DNA from: Luteimonas aestuarii
Lineage (GTDB): Bacteria; Pseudomonadota; Gammaproteobacteria; Xanthomonadales; Xanthomonadaceae
Direction of reading: 5' to 3'
Length of the DNA: 64,000 nucleotides
NCBI RefSeq assembly: GCF_004357985.1
Contig: NZ_SMTF01000003.1
Span: 1 to 64,000 of the forward strand
In this document: positions 35,412-44,741 of the stretch, piece by piece
Numbering within the stretch: position 1 is the stretch's first letter
Layout: each line of letters opens with the position of its first letter
Position numbers and translations under genes: made by a program
The notes under the pieces: generated by a model
What the model saw: the letters and a program-made list of their open reading frames with translations, nothing else
The model's database searches: none
What the model was told of the DNA's origin: nothing

Positions 35412-37433
35412 GTGAAACAACGCCACGCCCTGCTCGTGCTTGCCATCTCCGCGAGCCTCGCCCTGTCCGCCTGCAAGCGCGAGCCCACTGCCGAACCGAC
35501 CGCGGGCGCACCCGGCGCCACGGCGGCGCAGCAAGACGAGACCGCGGACCAGTTCATCGCCCGCGTCAACGCCGAACTCAAGGCGATGTACCCCGAGCTG
35601 ACCGCGGCGCAATGGCTGTCCAGCACCTACATCAACGACGACAGCCAACTGCTGGCGGCGAAATCCAACGAGAAGTACCTCACCGCGCTCAACAGCTGGA
35701 TCGAACAGGCCAAGCGCTTCGAAGGCCAGCAGATGTCGCCCGAGACCGCGCGCGCCATCATGCTGCTCAAGCTGGGCACCGCGATGCCGGCACCGAACGA
35801 TCCGGTCAAGCTGTCCGACCTCGCGGCGCTGGCAACGAAGATGGAAGGCGCCTACGGCTCGGGCACGTACTGCACGGATTCGGAAAACCCGGCCACCTGC
35901 CGCCAGCTCGGTGCGCTGGAAGACGTGCTGCGCAACAACCGCGACTACGCCGCGCAGCTCGATGCCTGGCAGGGGTGGCACACCATTTCGCAGCCGATGC
36001 GTCCGGACTACCAACGATTCGTGGAGCTGGTGAACGAAGGCGCGCGCGACCTCGGCTTCGCCAACGCCGGCGAGATGTGGCGCTCGGGCTACGACATGCC
36101 ACCGGCCGCCATCGCCGCCGAGACCGACCGCCTCTGGGGACAGGTCAAGCCGCTGTACGAACAGTTGCACTGCTATGCCCGCACCAAGCTCGAGGCGCGC
36201 TATCCGGGACAAGGGTCGGTCAATGGCCTGCTGCCCGCGCACCTGATGGGCAACATGTGGCAGCAGGACTGGAGCAACCGCTGGGACATCCTCGCCCCGT
36301 ACACCGAGGCGCAGGCCGGCAGCCTGGACGTCACCGGCGCACTGGAGCGGCAGTACCAGGCCGGACTGAGCGACCTGCTGGGCAAGCAGAACGCGATGAT
36401 CAGCGACACCAAGCGTGCCGAAGTGGTGCGCGACGCCGAACTTGCCATCGCCCGTTCGATGACCGAGCGCGCCGAGGACTACTACACCTCCATCGGCATG
36501 CCCAAGCTGCCCGACGGCTACTGGCAGCGCACCCAGTTCATCAAGCCGCGCGACCGCGACGTGGTCTGCCACGCCAGCGCCTGGGACATGAACATGGGCG
36601 GCGACGACGGCACCTCGCCGGACGTGCGCACCAAGATGTGCATCAAGCCGAACGAGGAAGACTTCACCACCATCTACCACGAACTTGGCCACGTCTATTA
36701 CTACCTGGCCTACAACCACCTGCCGCCGCTGTTCCAGTCCGGCGCGCACGATGGTTTCCACGAAGCGATCGGCGACACCATCGTGCTGGCGATGACGCCG
36801 CAATACTTGCAGTCGATCGGCCTGGTCAGCGGCCAGTCCCCCAGCAACGAGGCGCTGATCAACAACCAGATGCGCATGGCGCTGTCGAAGGTGGCGTTCA
36901 TGCCGTTCGGGCTGATGATCGACCGCTGGCGCTGGGGCGTGTTCGACGGCTCGATCACGCCGGACAACTACAACCAGGCCTGGTGGCAGCTGAAGGCGCG
37001 CTACCAGGGCGTGGCCCCGGCGACCCCGCGCGGCGAGGAGTTCTTCGACCCGGGCGCCAAGTACCACGTGCCCGGCAACACGCCGTACACCCGCTACTTC
37101 CTGTCGCACGTGCTGCAATTCCAGTTCTACAAGGCGTTGTGCGACGCGGCCGGCCACACCGGCCCGCTGTACACCTGCAGCTTCCATGGCAACCAGGCCG
37201 CGGGCGAGAAGTTCTGGGCGATGCTGTCGAAGGGCAACAGCCAGCCCTGGCAGCAGACGCTGCGCGAACTGACCGGCGGCGAGCAGATGGACGCCGCACC
37301 GGTGCTGGAATACTTCGCACCGTTGCAGGATTGGCTGAAGCAGCAGAACGAGGGCAGGACCTGCGGCTGGAGCGAATCCGGCACGACCGCTGCGGCAGCG
37401 CCGGCACCGGCACCTGCAGCGCCGCAGGGCTGA
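35412..37433 (+). CDS. M2 family peptidyl-dipeptidase (ACE-like) lipoprotein
   Basis: Bacterial homologue of angiotensin-converting enzyme, a zinc dipeptidyl carboxypeptidase. The 673-residue protein starts with a lipoprotein signal (LLVLAISASLALSAC) and then the M2 domain with H423-ELGH-427 in IYHELGHVYYYL and the third zinc ligand E451 in FHEAIGD, 24 residues on as in ACE. The chloride- and substrate-binding regions (KYHVPGNTPYTRYFLSHVLQ) are also present. An Ala/Pro tail ends it. The start is GTG at 35412 with AAGGA before it; an earlier frame start lies in the ghost region. Confidence 0.94.
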   Translation: MKQRHALLVLAISASLALSACKREPTAEPTAGAPGATAAQQDETADQFIARVNAELKAMYPELTAAQWLSSTYINDDSQLLAAKSNEKYLTALNSWIEQAKRFEGQQMSPETARAIMLLKLGTAMPAPNDPVKLSDLAALATKMEGAYGSGTYCTDSENPATCRQLGALEDVLRNNRDYAAQLDAWQGWHTISQPMRPDYQRFVELVNEGARDLGFANAGEMWRSGYDMPPAAIAAETDRLWGQVKPLYEQLHCYARTKLEARYPGQGSVNGLLPAHLMGNMWQQDWSNRWDILAPYTEAQAGSLDVTGALERQYQAGLSDLLGKQNAMISDTKRAEVVRDAELAIARSMTERAEDYYTSIGMPKLPDGYWQRTQFIKPRDRDVVCHASAWDMNMGGDDGTSPDVRTKMCIKPNEEDFTTIYHELGHVYYYLAYNHLPPLFQSGAHDGFHEAIGDTIVLAMTPQYLQSIGLVSGQSPSNEALINNQMRMALSKVAFMPFGLMIDRWRWGVFDGSITPDNYNQAWWQLKARYQGVAPATPRGEEFFDPGAKYHVPGNTPYTRYFLSHVLQFQFYKALCDAAGHTGPLYTCSFHGNQAAGEKFWAMLSKGNSQPWQQTLRELTGGEQMDAAPVLEYFAPLQDWLKQQNEGRTCGWSESGTTAAAAPAPAPAAPQG

Positions 37434-37481
37434 CCAGGCACGTCCCGTCCGTTGCGGACGGGGCTGTGACGGGTTGACGGA

Positions 37482-37508
37482 ATGCCGAGGGCCGGACGCC
37501 CTCGGCAT
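37482..37508 (+). terminator. Terminator-like hairpin after the M2 peptidase gene
   Basis: ATGCCGAGGGC (37482-37492) and GCCCTCGGCAT (37498-37508) form a perfect 11-bp stem with a 5-base loop, followed by CCCTGTT. It lies about 50 bases after the stop. A second, shorter hairpin (GTCCCGTCCG/CGGACGGGGC) lies between. Confidence 0.65.
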
Positions 37509-37707
37509 CCCTGTTCACGGCAGCGCACTGGAACGATGCGGTGCGCGTCCCATCCGCCATGCCACGAACGCGGGCCCTCCTGGCCTGCACGGCCTTGCCC
37601 CGCGGCTGTCGGCCTCGCTCAGCCACCGCCCTTGGCGGGCCACGGTGATCCGGCGTGGTAATTTGCCCGGACCCCGGGCGCGGCGCCCCACTCGATGGAT
37701 GGATCCC

Positions 37708-39159
37708 ATGAAGCTCGTGCATTGCGTTCTGCTTGCCGTCCTGTCGTTCCCGCTGGCGGCCACTGCATCGGCGGTCGAGCGCGTCGACGGTGAAGCCAGC
37801 CGCACACCCGCGCAGGCAACGGTGCAATGGCGTGGCGCCAAGCGTGCCGCCATGGCGCTTCCCTCCCTGCGCTACGGCGAACTCTCCGCCGAACGTATCG
37901 CCACGCTGCATGCCGCCAACCGCACGCGTGCGCACAAGGCCACGCAGATCGGCATTGCGCGCACGGCCGCGCACGAGGGCGCCGGTCGGCAGTTGCCTGC
38001 GCTGTCATGGGAGCCGCTGGCGGCTGGCGGCCATGTCGCCAGGTTCGAAGTCACCTCGCCGGTCGCCCTTGGCCTCCGCGTGGGCCTGCGCATCGAAGGC
38101 CTGCCAGACTCGGCGGAACTGCGCTTCGGCGGCTCCGAGTTGCCACTCGGCGACCTGCTGCTGATGCGCGGCGACGAGATCGCCAACGCCACGCTCGAAG
38201 ACGGCGTGTTCTGGTCGCCGGTCACCGACGGCGAAACCCAGGCCATCGAGATCTTCCTGCCCGCGGGTTCCGATCCGTCGCGGGTGCGCGTGGCTGCACC
38301 GCAACTCTCGCACCTGCTGGCCAACAGCCGCCGCAACTTCAAGATCGTCGAGAAGATCGGCGAATCCGGAAGCTGCAACGTCGATACCGCGTGTCGCGTC
38401 GGCGAACTGGGCGCCGGCTTCGTCCATGCGAAGAATGCGGTTGCGCACATGGTGTACAACCTGTTCAACACCAATGGCTCGCTGTACGGAACCTACATCT
38501 GCACCGGCACCCTGCTCAACGACACCGTGCCCACCACGCAGGTACCGTATTTCTACACCGCGGACCACTGCTTCGCGGGTGGGAGCGGCGGCGTGCCTGC
38601 ACAGAACCGGCAGAACGTCGCCAACACGCTGACCACGCACTGGAATTACGAGGCCACGAGCTGCGGCAGTGGCGTCTCGACGACGCGCACGCAGGTCACC
38701 GGTGGCGCGGACGTGCTGTTCAACGATGCGAACAGCGACGCGATGCTGTTGCGGCTGCGCAATGCGGCACCGACGGACGCGACCTTCTCGGGCTGGGATT
38801 CCGCGCCCCTGGGCAGCGGGCAGGCCGTGTTCGCGATCCACCATCCTTCCGGCGACGCAAAGAAAGTGTCGTCCGGGCAGAAGACCGGGCAGGACGCCGT
38901 GAGTCATCGCGTCGGCTGGATTAGCGGCACGACGGAAGGCGGCAGCAGCGGCTCTGGCCTGTTCACGTCCGGACCGGGTGGATTCCTGCTGCGTGGCGGC
39001 CTGTATGGTGGCAATGCCAGCTGCGCGAACACTGGATCGGTATCGAACGCCAACAACTTCGACTGGTATTCGCGCCTGGACGTGGTGTTTCCCCAGATCC
39101 GCCAGCACCTCGCACCCCAACCGATGCGCAGCAATGGCGCGCAACCACTCGTGCCGTGA
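37708..39159 (+). CDS. Secreted trypsin-like serine protease (lysyl endopeptidase type)
   Basis: A 483-residue pre-proprotease. A Sec signal (KLVHCVLLAVLSFPLAATASA) is followed by about 220 residues of propeptide and then an S1 protease: NFKIVEKIGESGSCNVDTAC, catalytic H287 in FYTADHCF, D344 in NSDAMLLRL and S414 in TEGGSSGSGLF. Cysteines are placed as in Achromobacter protease I and Lysobacter lysyl endopeptidase. The enzyme should be exported and self-processed. Two in-frame ATGs (37699 and 37708) are possible; neither has a strong ribosome binding site. Confidence 0.9.
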   Translation: MKLVHCVLLAVLSFPLAATASAVERVDGEASRTPAQATVQWRGAKRAAMALPSLRYGELSAERIATLHAANRTRAHKATQIGIARTAAHEGAGRQLPALSWEPLAAGGHVARFEVTSPVALGLRVGLRIEGLPDSAELRFGGSELPLGDLLLMRGDEIANATLEDGVFWSPVTDGETQAIEIFLPAGSDPSRVRVAAPQLSHLLANSRRNFKIVEKIGESGSCNVDTACRVGELGAGFVHAKNAVAHMVYNLFNTNGSLYGTYICTGTLLNDTVPTTQVPYFYTADHCFAGGSGGVPAQNRQNVANTLTTHWNYEATSCGSGVSTTRTQVTGGADVLFNDANSDAMLLRLRNAAPTDATFSGWDSAPLGSGQAVFAIHHPSGDAKKVSSGQKTGQDAVSHRVGWISGTTEGGSSGSGLFTSGPGGFLLRGGLYGGNASCANTGSVSNANNFDWYSRLDVVFPQIRQHLAPQPMRSNGAQPLVP

Positions 39160-39174
39160 TCGCAAATGCCGGGC

Positions 39175-40425
39175 CTAGAGGTGTTCGGCAGGCTCCAGCA
39201 CCGCTGGTGATGGCGGGCATGGCGGCTGCCGTCCGCGACGCGTCTCGCGCTGCCAGAACAGCCAGCCCACCAGGGTAAACAGCGCCGCCGTCGCGGCCAG
39301 CCACCAGCCCGTGTGGCTGACCAGCGGCGACAGCGCCCCGGCCACCACCGCATTGAGCACCAGGCCGGTGAAGGCCTGCAGCGACGAGGCGGAACCGCGC
39401 TGGCGCGGGTACATGTCCAGGATCGACAGGGTGATGATCGGGAACACCAGCGCGATGCCGAAGGCATTGAGCGTCATCGGCAGGATCGCCCACGGCACGG
39501 TCGGTTCGGCGACCAGCAGGTGGTAGGCGATGTTGGCCACGCCGGCAACGCCGCAACAGGCGAAGCCGATGTTCACCAGCCGCCGCCCTTCGATGCGCCC
39601 CGCCGCACGCCCGGACACGAACGCGCCGAGCATCATGCCGCTGATCATCGGTACGAAGAACCAGCCGAACTGGCGCTCGTTGAGCCGCAGCAGCTCCATC
39701 ACGAACACCGGCGCCGAGGCGATGAACAGGAACAGCGCCGAAAAGTTGAACGCGCCCGCCGCAGCCAGCCGCTGGAAGCGCGGGTTGAGGAAGATCGCCA
39801 CGTAGTCGCGCAGCAGCTTCTTCGGGGCCAGCGACAGGCGCGCCTCGCGCGGATGCGTCTCCGGCAGCCAACGCCAGCTAGCGGCCATCAGCAGCGCGGA
39901 AAACGCCACCAGGAACCAGAAGATCAGCGGCCACTGCCCCCAGCCCAGGATCCAGCCGCCGATGATCGGCGCGATGGCCGGCGCCACGCCGAAGATCATC
40001 GTCACCTGGCTCATCAGCCGCTGCGCATCGTCGCCGTGCAGCACGTCGCGGATCACCGCACGCCCCACGATCAGGCCCACGCCAGCGGACAGTCCCTGCA
40101 TCGCGCGGAACACCAGCAGCGTCGGCAAGTCGCGCGCAAGCGCACAGCCCACCGAGGCCAGGGTGAACACCGCCAGCCCGCCCAGGATCACCCGCCTGCG
40201 CCCGATGGCATCCGACAGCGGCCCGTGCACGATGCTCATCAGCGCATACGCGATCAGGTACACGCTGATCGTCTGCTGCATCGCCACCTTGTCGGCCGAC
40301 AGGTCCGCGCCCATCACCGGGAAGGCCGGGAAGATGGTGTCGATCGAGAACGGACCGAACATCGCCAGCCCCGCCAGCAGCAGGGCGAGCCGGCGCATCG
40401 GCAGCGGCGACGGTTTCGAGGTCAA
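39175..40425 (-). CDS. Bcr/CflA family multidrug efflux MFS transporter
   Basis: A 416-residue inner-membrane drug:proton antiporter with twelve predicted membrane helices. FSIDTIFPAFPVMGADLSAD matches the first helix of Bcr/CflA (DMYLPALP-type), and SDAIGRRRVILGGLAVFTLA is the MFS loop 2-3 motif; GRAVIRDVLHGDDAQRLMS is the Bcr/CflA loop. The substrate could be bicyclomycin, chloramphenicol or sulfonamides, as in relatives. The gene follows a membrane-protein gene with a four-base overlap. Confidence 0.92.
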   Translation of the reverse strand: MTSKPSPLPMRRLALLLAGLAMFGPFSIDTIFPAFPVMGADLSADKVAMQQTISVYLIAYALMSIVHGPLSDAIGRRRVILGGLAVFTLASVGCALARDLPTLLVFRAMQGLSAGVGLIVGRAVIRDVLHGDDAQRLMSQVTMIFGVAPAIAPIIGGWILGWGQWPLIFWFLVAFSALLMAASWRWLPETHPREARLSLAPKKLLRDYVAIFLNPRFQRLAAAGAFNFSALFLFIASAPVFVMELLRLNERQFGWFFVPMISGMMLGAFVSGRAAGRIEGRRLVNIGFACCGVAGVANIAYHLLVAEPTVPWAILPMTLNAFGIALVFPIITLSILDMYPRQRGSASSLQAFTGLVLNAVVAGALSPLVSHTGWWLAATAALFTLVGWLFWQRETRRGRQPPCPPSPAVLEPAEHL

Positions 40426-41126
40426 GGCGTGGCTTCGCCGTCGTTGGAGCCATCCGCATCAGCGGGCGGCGAAGCCTCGGGCAACAGGCTGCCCACGCCC
40501 TCGATCGGGACCACCAGCGCACGTTGCTCGGTCCGGTTCCACAGGAACACGAACGCGCTACTGGTACCCAGCGTGCTCCACTGCCCCGGCAACGCGAGAT
40601 CACTTCGGGCCAGTTCCACCGCCACCCGGTTCACCTCGCCACGCTGGATCGCCGTCGCACGATCATTGCTGTGGGTGAACAGCACCGAGGCCATCACCAT
40701 GACCGCCACCAGCGTCACCATGGTTTCCGGGTGCAGGCCGAAGTACGCCCACCAGTCGCTGCGCTTGGGCACCAGCAACCGCCCCCACCAGCGTGCCTGC
40801 AGCCGTTCGGCCCGCTCGGGGTTGCGCTGGCGCCAACGCTCCGGCCACAGGATCAGCACCGAGGCCCCCAGCGTGAACGCCAACAGGAACAAATACACCG
40901 GGCGGCGCAGCCCGGTCACGAAGTAATCGCTGGCCTGCATGTACTCCAGGATCGGCAGGTCGAAGCGGCGGTAGAACCAGTAGCTGTCCCAGAGGCCGAC
41001 GATGGACACGAACAGGTAACTGCAGGTCACCAGCAGCATGGGCTCGCGATGGAACACCCGCCACAGCCGGGCGATCGCTGACTCATCCTGCGGGCCGTGG
41101 GCGGCTGGGGGGGGTGGATCGGTCAT
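40422..41126 (-). CDS. Uncharacterised membrane protein
   Basis: A 234-residue protein with three probable helices: LLVTCSYLFVSIVGLWDSYW, PVYLFLLAFTLGASVLILW and TMVTLVAVMVMASVLFTH. Between them are arginine-rich cytoplasmic parts (ERWRQRNPERAERLQARWW). No family recognised. The end is acidic. It is divergent from the glycine riboswitch leader and overlaps the MFS gene by four bases, so the two may be one operon. Confidence 0.7.
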   Translation of the reverse strand: MTDPPPPAAHGPQDESAIARLWRVFHREPMLLVTCSYLFVSIVGLWDSYWFYRRFDLPILEYMQASDYFVTGLRRPVYLFLLAFTLGASVLILWPERWRQRNPERAERLQARWWGRLLVPKRSDWWAYFGLHPETMVTLVAVMVMASVLFTHSNDRATAIQRGEVNRVAVELARSDLALPGQWSTLGTSSAFVFLWNRTEQRALVVPIEGVGSLLPEASPPADADGSNDGEATP

Positions 41127-41242
41127 TGATGGGGCCTTGCCGGATCGGCATTCAGGTTAACAAGTTCCAAGACGGCAGCGGCGCCCAGGCGTGACCCAGG
41201 ACGGGCGGAGCCGTCGCACCCGCCGCCGCCGCGCCAGCCCGT

Positions 41243-41248
41243 TATAAT
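41243..41248 (+). promoter_or_regulatory. -10 element of the gcvP promoter
   Basis: A perfect TATAAT hexamer lies 13 bases before the riboswitch begins, which places the transcript start just ahead of the first aptamer. The -35 region, about 17 bases upstream, is GC-rich and poor, suggesting a weak or activator-aided promoter. Confidence 0.6.
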
Positions 41249-41261
41249 CGCCCACGCAACT

Positions 41262-41460
41262 GGTGGGAGAAGCGCGCGGGCCGGGATGCCTGCCGCTGCC
41301 GAAGGCGCAAACGCCCGTAATCGCTCAGGCCCGATACCACCATCGCACCAACACTCTGGAGAGACCGACCGGCATTGCCGGAACCGGCGCCGAAGGGGCA
41401 CGAAGCAAGCGGATCCTCGTCCCGCGCGCTTCCAAACTCTCAGGCAAAAGGACAGAGGGG
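41262..41460 (+). ncRNA. Tandem glycine riboswitch
   Basis: Two glycine aptamers in a row. The first has GGTGGGAGAAG, GCCGAAGGCGCAA and ATCGCTCAGGCCC; the second has CTCTGGAGAGACCG, GCGCCGAAGGGGCA and AACTCTCAGGCAAAAGGACA, which match the riboswitch consensus (GGAGAG, GCCGAAGG, CTCTCAGGCAAAAGGAC). Their position before gcvP fits the known arrangement in which glycine binding turns on the glycine cleavage system. Unlike in most relatives, about 160 bases with other elements lie between it and the gene. Confidence 0.93.
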
Positions 41461-41488
41461 CACGACCGGACGCCCGCACGCCTCCGTT

Positions 41489-41573
41489 CGTCGTTTCCGC
41501 GCAGGCGGGAACCCATCGACGTTGCACATCTGCAAGGCCACGTCCATGGATCCCCGTGTTCGCTGGGATGACG
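41489..41573. repeat. Inverted REP pair inside the gcvP leader
   Basis: The left unit (CGTCGTTTCCGCGCAGGCGG, then GAACCCATCGACGTTGC, 41489-41525) and the right unit read in reverse (CGTCATCCCAGCGAACACGG, then GGATCCATGGACGT, 41539-41573) are two copies of the same REP-like repeat, facing each other. Better-preserved copies are at 56080-56119 and a degenerate one is at 51960-51987. They lie between the riboswitch and gcvP. Confidence 0.8.
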
Positions 41574-41580
41574 ATCGAAA

Positions 41581-41620
41581 GCGGGGTTCCGCGCCGCCAC
41601 CGCCCCTGACGGAACCCCGC
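41581..41620 (+). promoter_or_regulatory. Hairpin directly before the gcvP start codon
   Basis: GCGGGGTTCCG (41581-41591) and CGGAACCCCGC (41610-41620) form a perfect 11-bp stem with an 18-base loop, ending one base before the gcvP ATG. No ribosome binding site is visible outside it, so folding should hide the start region. This could be the riboswitch's expression platform, or a chance feature of the inserted repeat. Confidence 0.6.
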
Positions 41621-41621
41621 C

Positions 41622-44498
41622 ATGTCCAAGCCTTCCCTGCGCGACCTCGAACACCACTCCGCGTTCATCGAACGCCACATCGGCCCCAACGATGCCGAAG
41701 TCGCGCACATGCTGCGCGTGGTCGGCCACGACTCGCTCGACGCGATGACCGACGCCATCGTGCCCGCCAGCCTCAAGGCCACCGGCGGCCTGGCGCTGGA
41801 CGACGCCATGACCGAGGTCGAGGCGCTGGCGAAGATCCGCGCCATCGCCAGCGGCAACGACGTCTACCGCAGCTTCATCGGCCAGGGCTACTACGGCACG
41901 CACACGCCGAACGTCATCCTGCGCAACATCCTCGAGAACCCCGCGTGGTACACGGCTTACACGCCGTACCAGGCGGAAATCTCGCAGGGGCGCATGGAGG
42001 CGCTGATCAACTTCCAGCAGATGTGCGCCGACCTGACCGGCATGGACATCGCCAACGCCTCGCTGCTGGACGAAGCCACCGCCGCCGCCGAGGCCATGAC
42101 CTTGGCCAAGCGCATGGGCAAGTCGAAATCAAACACGTTCTTCGTCGCGGACGACGTGCATCCGCAAACGCTGGAAGTGGTGCGCACGCGCGCCGATGGC
42201 CTGGGCATCGACATCATCGTCGGGCCGGCGGCCGATGCCGCATCCCCCGACAGCTTCGGCGTGCTGCTGCAGTACCCCAACACCTTCGGCCATGCCGCCG
42301 ACCACGCCGCACTGGCCGAGGCGGTGCATGCGCGCGCCGGCATCGTCGCCGTCGCCACCGACCTGCTCGCGCTGACATTGCTGAAGGCGCCCGGCGAATG
42401 GGGCGCGGACATCGTGGTCGGCAACAGCCAGCGCTTCGGCGTGCCGTTCGGCTTCGGCGGCCCGCACGCCGCGTTCATGGCCTGCCGCGACGCCTACAAG
42501 CGCTCGATGCCCGGCCGCCTGATCGGCGTGTCGGTGGATGCCGAGGGCAAGCCCGCCTACCGCCTCACCCTGCAGACGCGCGAGCAGCACATCCGCCGCG
42601 AGAAGGCGACCAGCAACATCTGCACCGCGCAGGTGCTGCTGGCGGTGATGGCCTCGATGTATGCGGTGTACCACGGCCCGGAAGGGCTGACCCGCATCGC
42701 GCGCCGCGTGCACAGGCAGGCATCGATCCTTGCTGCCGCGCTGCGCAAGGCCGGCGTGTCGGTGGGCGATGCGTTCTTCGACACCCTGCACGTGACCGGC
42801 GTGGATGCCGAGCAGATCCACCTCTACGCCAGCCACCAGCGCATCAACCTGCGCAAGATCGACGCCGGCAGCGTAGGCATCAGCCTGGACGAGACCGTCA
42901 CCCGCGCCGACCTGTCCGCGCTGGCGAAGATCTTCGGCGTGGACCTCACCGACAGCGCCATCGACGCGCTGGATGCCGAGGTCGACGATGCCCTGCCCGC
43001 GTCGCTCGCGCGGTCGTCGTCGTTCCTCGACCATCCGGTGTTCAACACCCACCACAGCGAGCACGAACTGCTGCGCTACATGCGCGCCCTGGCCGACAAG
43101 GACCTGGCGATGGATCGCACCATGATCCCGCTGGGCTCGTGCACCATGAAGCTCAACGCCACCGCCGAGATGATCCCGGTGACCTGGCCGGAGTTCGCGA
43201 ACATCCACCCGCTGGCGCCGCCGTCGCAGACCCGCGGCTACCGGCAGCTGATCGATTCGCTGGAAGCGATGCTGGTCGAGATCACCGGCTACGACGCCGT
43301 GAGCTTCCAGCCGAACTCCGGCGCGCAGGGCGAGTTCGCCGGCTTGCTGGCGATCCGCGCCTGGCACCGGTCGCGTGGCGAAGGCCATCGCAACGTCTGC
43401 CTGATCCCCGAGTCGGCGCACGGCACCAACCCCGCCAGCGCGCAGATGTGCGGCATGAAGGTGGTGGTGACCAGGTGCGACGCCAACGGCAACGTCGACG
43501 TGGGCGACCTGCGCGCGCAGGCCGAGAAACACTCGGCCAACCTCGCCGCGCTGATGGTCACCTACCCGTCCACGCACGGCGTGTTCGAGGAGGACATCGT
43601 CGAGATCTGCGAGATCGTCCACCAGCACGGCGGCCAGGTGTATACCGACGGCGCCAACCTCAACGCGCTGGTCGGCCTGGCCAAGCCCGGCCAGTGGGGT
43701 TCGGACGTGTCGCACCTCAACCTGCACAAGACGTTCTGCATCCCGCACGGCGGCGGGGGACCCGGCGTGGGCCCGTGCGCGGTGAAGGCGCACCTGACGC
43801 CGTTCCTGCCCCGCGGCCATCACAGCGCCGACGGCACGGTCGGCATGGTCTCGGCCGCCACCCACGGCAGCGCGAGCATCCTGCCGATCAGCTGGATGTA
43901 CATCGCCATGATGGGCAAGACCGGCCTGAGAAAGGCGACCCAGGTCGCCCTGCTCAACGCCAACTACATCTCGAAGCGGCTGGCGCCGCATTACAGGACG
44001 CTCTACACCGGCCGCAACAAGCTGGTGGCGCACGAATGCATCCTCGACCTGCGCCCGCTGGAGAAGGCCACCGGCGTCACCGCCGAGGACGTCGCCAAGC
44101 GCCTGATCGACTTCGGCTTCCATGCGCCGACGCTCAGTTTCCCGGTCGCGGGCACGCTGATGGTCGAACCTACCGAAAGCGAGTCCCAGCACGAGCTGGA
44201 CCGCTTCATCGACGCGATGATCCAGATCCGCGAAGAGATCCACGCGATCGAGGACGGCCGCCTGGATCGCGACGACAACCCGCTCAAGCACGCGCCGCAC
44301 ACGGCCACCGCAGCCGCTGCAAGCGAATGGACCCACGCGTATCCGCGGGAGCTGGCGGTGTTCCCGCTGCCGGTGCTGAAGCAGCAGAAGTACTGGCCGC
44401 CGGTGGCGCGCGTGGACAACGTGCACGGCGACAAGAACGTGTTCTGCGCGTGCATCCCGGTGGATGCCTTCAAGGAAGCGGAAGACGCCGACGCCTGA
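41622..44498 (+). CDS. gcvP: Glycine dehydrogenase (decarboxylating), P-protein
   Basis: The P-protein of the glycine cleavage system decarboxylates glycine and passes the aminomethyl group to lipoyl-GcvH. The 958-residue protein is a single-chain, two-domain form: N-terminal half with [20 protein letters not shown] and [20 protein letters not shown], and a C-terminal half with [22 protein letters not shown] and the PLP-binding K703 in [17 protein letters not shown]. gcvT and gcvH are not in the window. It is preceded by a tandem glycine riboswitch. Confidence 0.98.
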   Translation: MSKPSLRDLEHHSAFIERHIGPNDAEVAHMLRVVGHDSLDAMTDAIVPASLKATGGLALDDAMTEVEALAKIRAIASGNDVYRSFIGQGYYGTHTPNVILRNILENPAWYTAYTPYQAEISQGRMEALINFQQMCADLTGMDIANASLLDEATAAAEAMTLAKRMGKSKSNTFFVADDVHPQTLEVVRTRADGLGIDIIVGPAADAASPDSFGVLLQYPNTFGHAADHAALAEAVHARAGIVAVATDLLALTLLKAPGEWGADIVVGNSQRFGVPFGFGGPHAAFMACRDAYKRSMPGRLIGVSVDAEGKPAYRLTLQTREQHIRREKATSNICTAQVLLAVMASMYAVYHGPEGLTRIARRVHRQASILAAALRKAGVSVGDAFFDTLHVTGVDAEQIHLYASHQRINLRKIDAGSVGISLDETVTRADLSALAKIFGVDLTDSAIDALDAEVDDALPASLARSSSFLDHPVFNTHHSEHELLRYMRALADKDLAMDRTMIPLGSCTMKLNATAEMIPVTWPEFANIHPLAPPSQTRGYRQLIDSLEAMLVEITGYDAVSFQPNSGAQGEFAGLLAIRAWHRSRGEGHRNVCLIPESAHGTNPASAQMCGMKVVVTRCDANGNVDVGDLRAQAEKHSANLAALMVTYPSTHGVFEEDIVEICEIVHQHGGQVYTDGANLNALVGLAKPGQWGSDVSHLNLHKTFCIPHGGGGPGVGPCAVKAHLTPFLPRGHHSADGTVGMVSAATHGSASILPISWMYIAMMGKTGLRKATQVALLNANYISKRLAPHYRTLYTGRNKLVAHECILDLRPLEKATGVTAEDVAKRLIDFGFHAPTLSFPVAGTLMVEPTESESQHELDRFIDAMIQIREEIHAIEDGRLDRDDNPLKHAPHTATAAAASEWTHAYPRELAVFPLPVLKQQKYWPPVARVDNVHGDKNVFCACIPVDAFKEAEDADA

Positions 44499-44533
44499 GC
44501 CGACGCCGCAAGTCGTTGATCGTGGCTGCCGCA

Positions 44534-44565
44534 GATGGCGCCATCCCGCAAGGGGTGGCGCCATC
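44534..44565 (+). terminator. Strong hairpin after gcvP
   Basis: GATGGCGCCATCCC and GGGGTGGCGCCATC pair as a 14-bp stem (one G-T) closed by a GCAA tetraloop. It starts 36 bases after the gcvP stop. No T-tract follows, so it may stop RNA polymerase poorly or protect the transcript end. The rest of the 243-base gap to the next gene holds no convincing gene. Confidence 0.55.
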
Positions 44566-44741
44566 GTCGCGAGGGGTGGACACAAATGCGTCATCTGCGC
44601 TGCAGCGCAGTCGCCGCGCCACTTCGCGCGCCTTGTCCGAGCGCTGCTCCACAAGCTTGTCCACAGCATCGGTGGATATCTCGGGCTCGGTGGCCGAGGC
44701 CAGTGGCCGTCACGGGCCTTGCACCCCGACTGCGCCTTTGC

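Noticed and set aside
44470..44664. Possible 64-residue protein on the minus strand behind gcvP
   Set aside because: It overlaps the gcvP end and the GCAA hairpin and ends in an Arg-rich run read from GC-rich DNA; there is no ribosome binding site or family match.
42129..44669. Open frame of 846 codons on the minus strand opposite gcvP
   Set aside because: Shadow of gcvP; the low-complexity HAGDDHVD-type composition shows codon mirror bias and no domain is recognisable.
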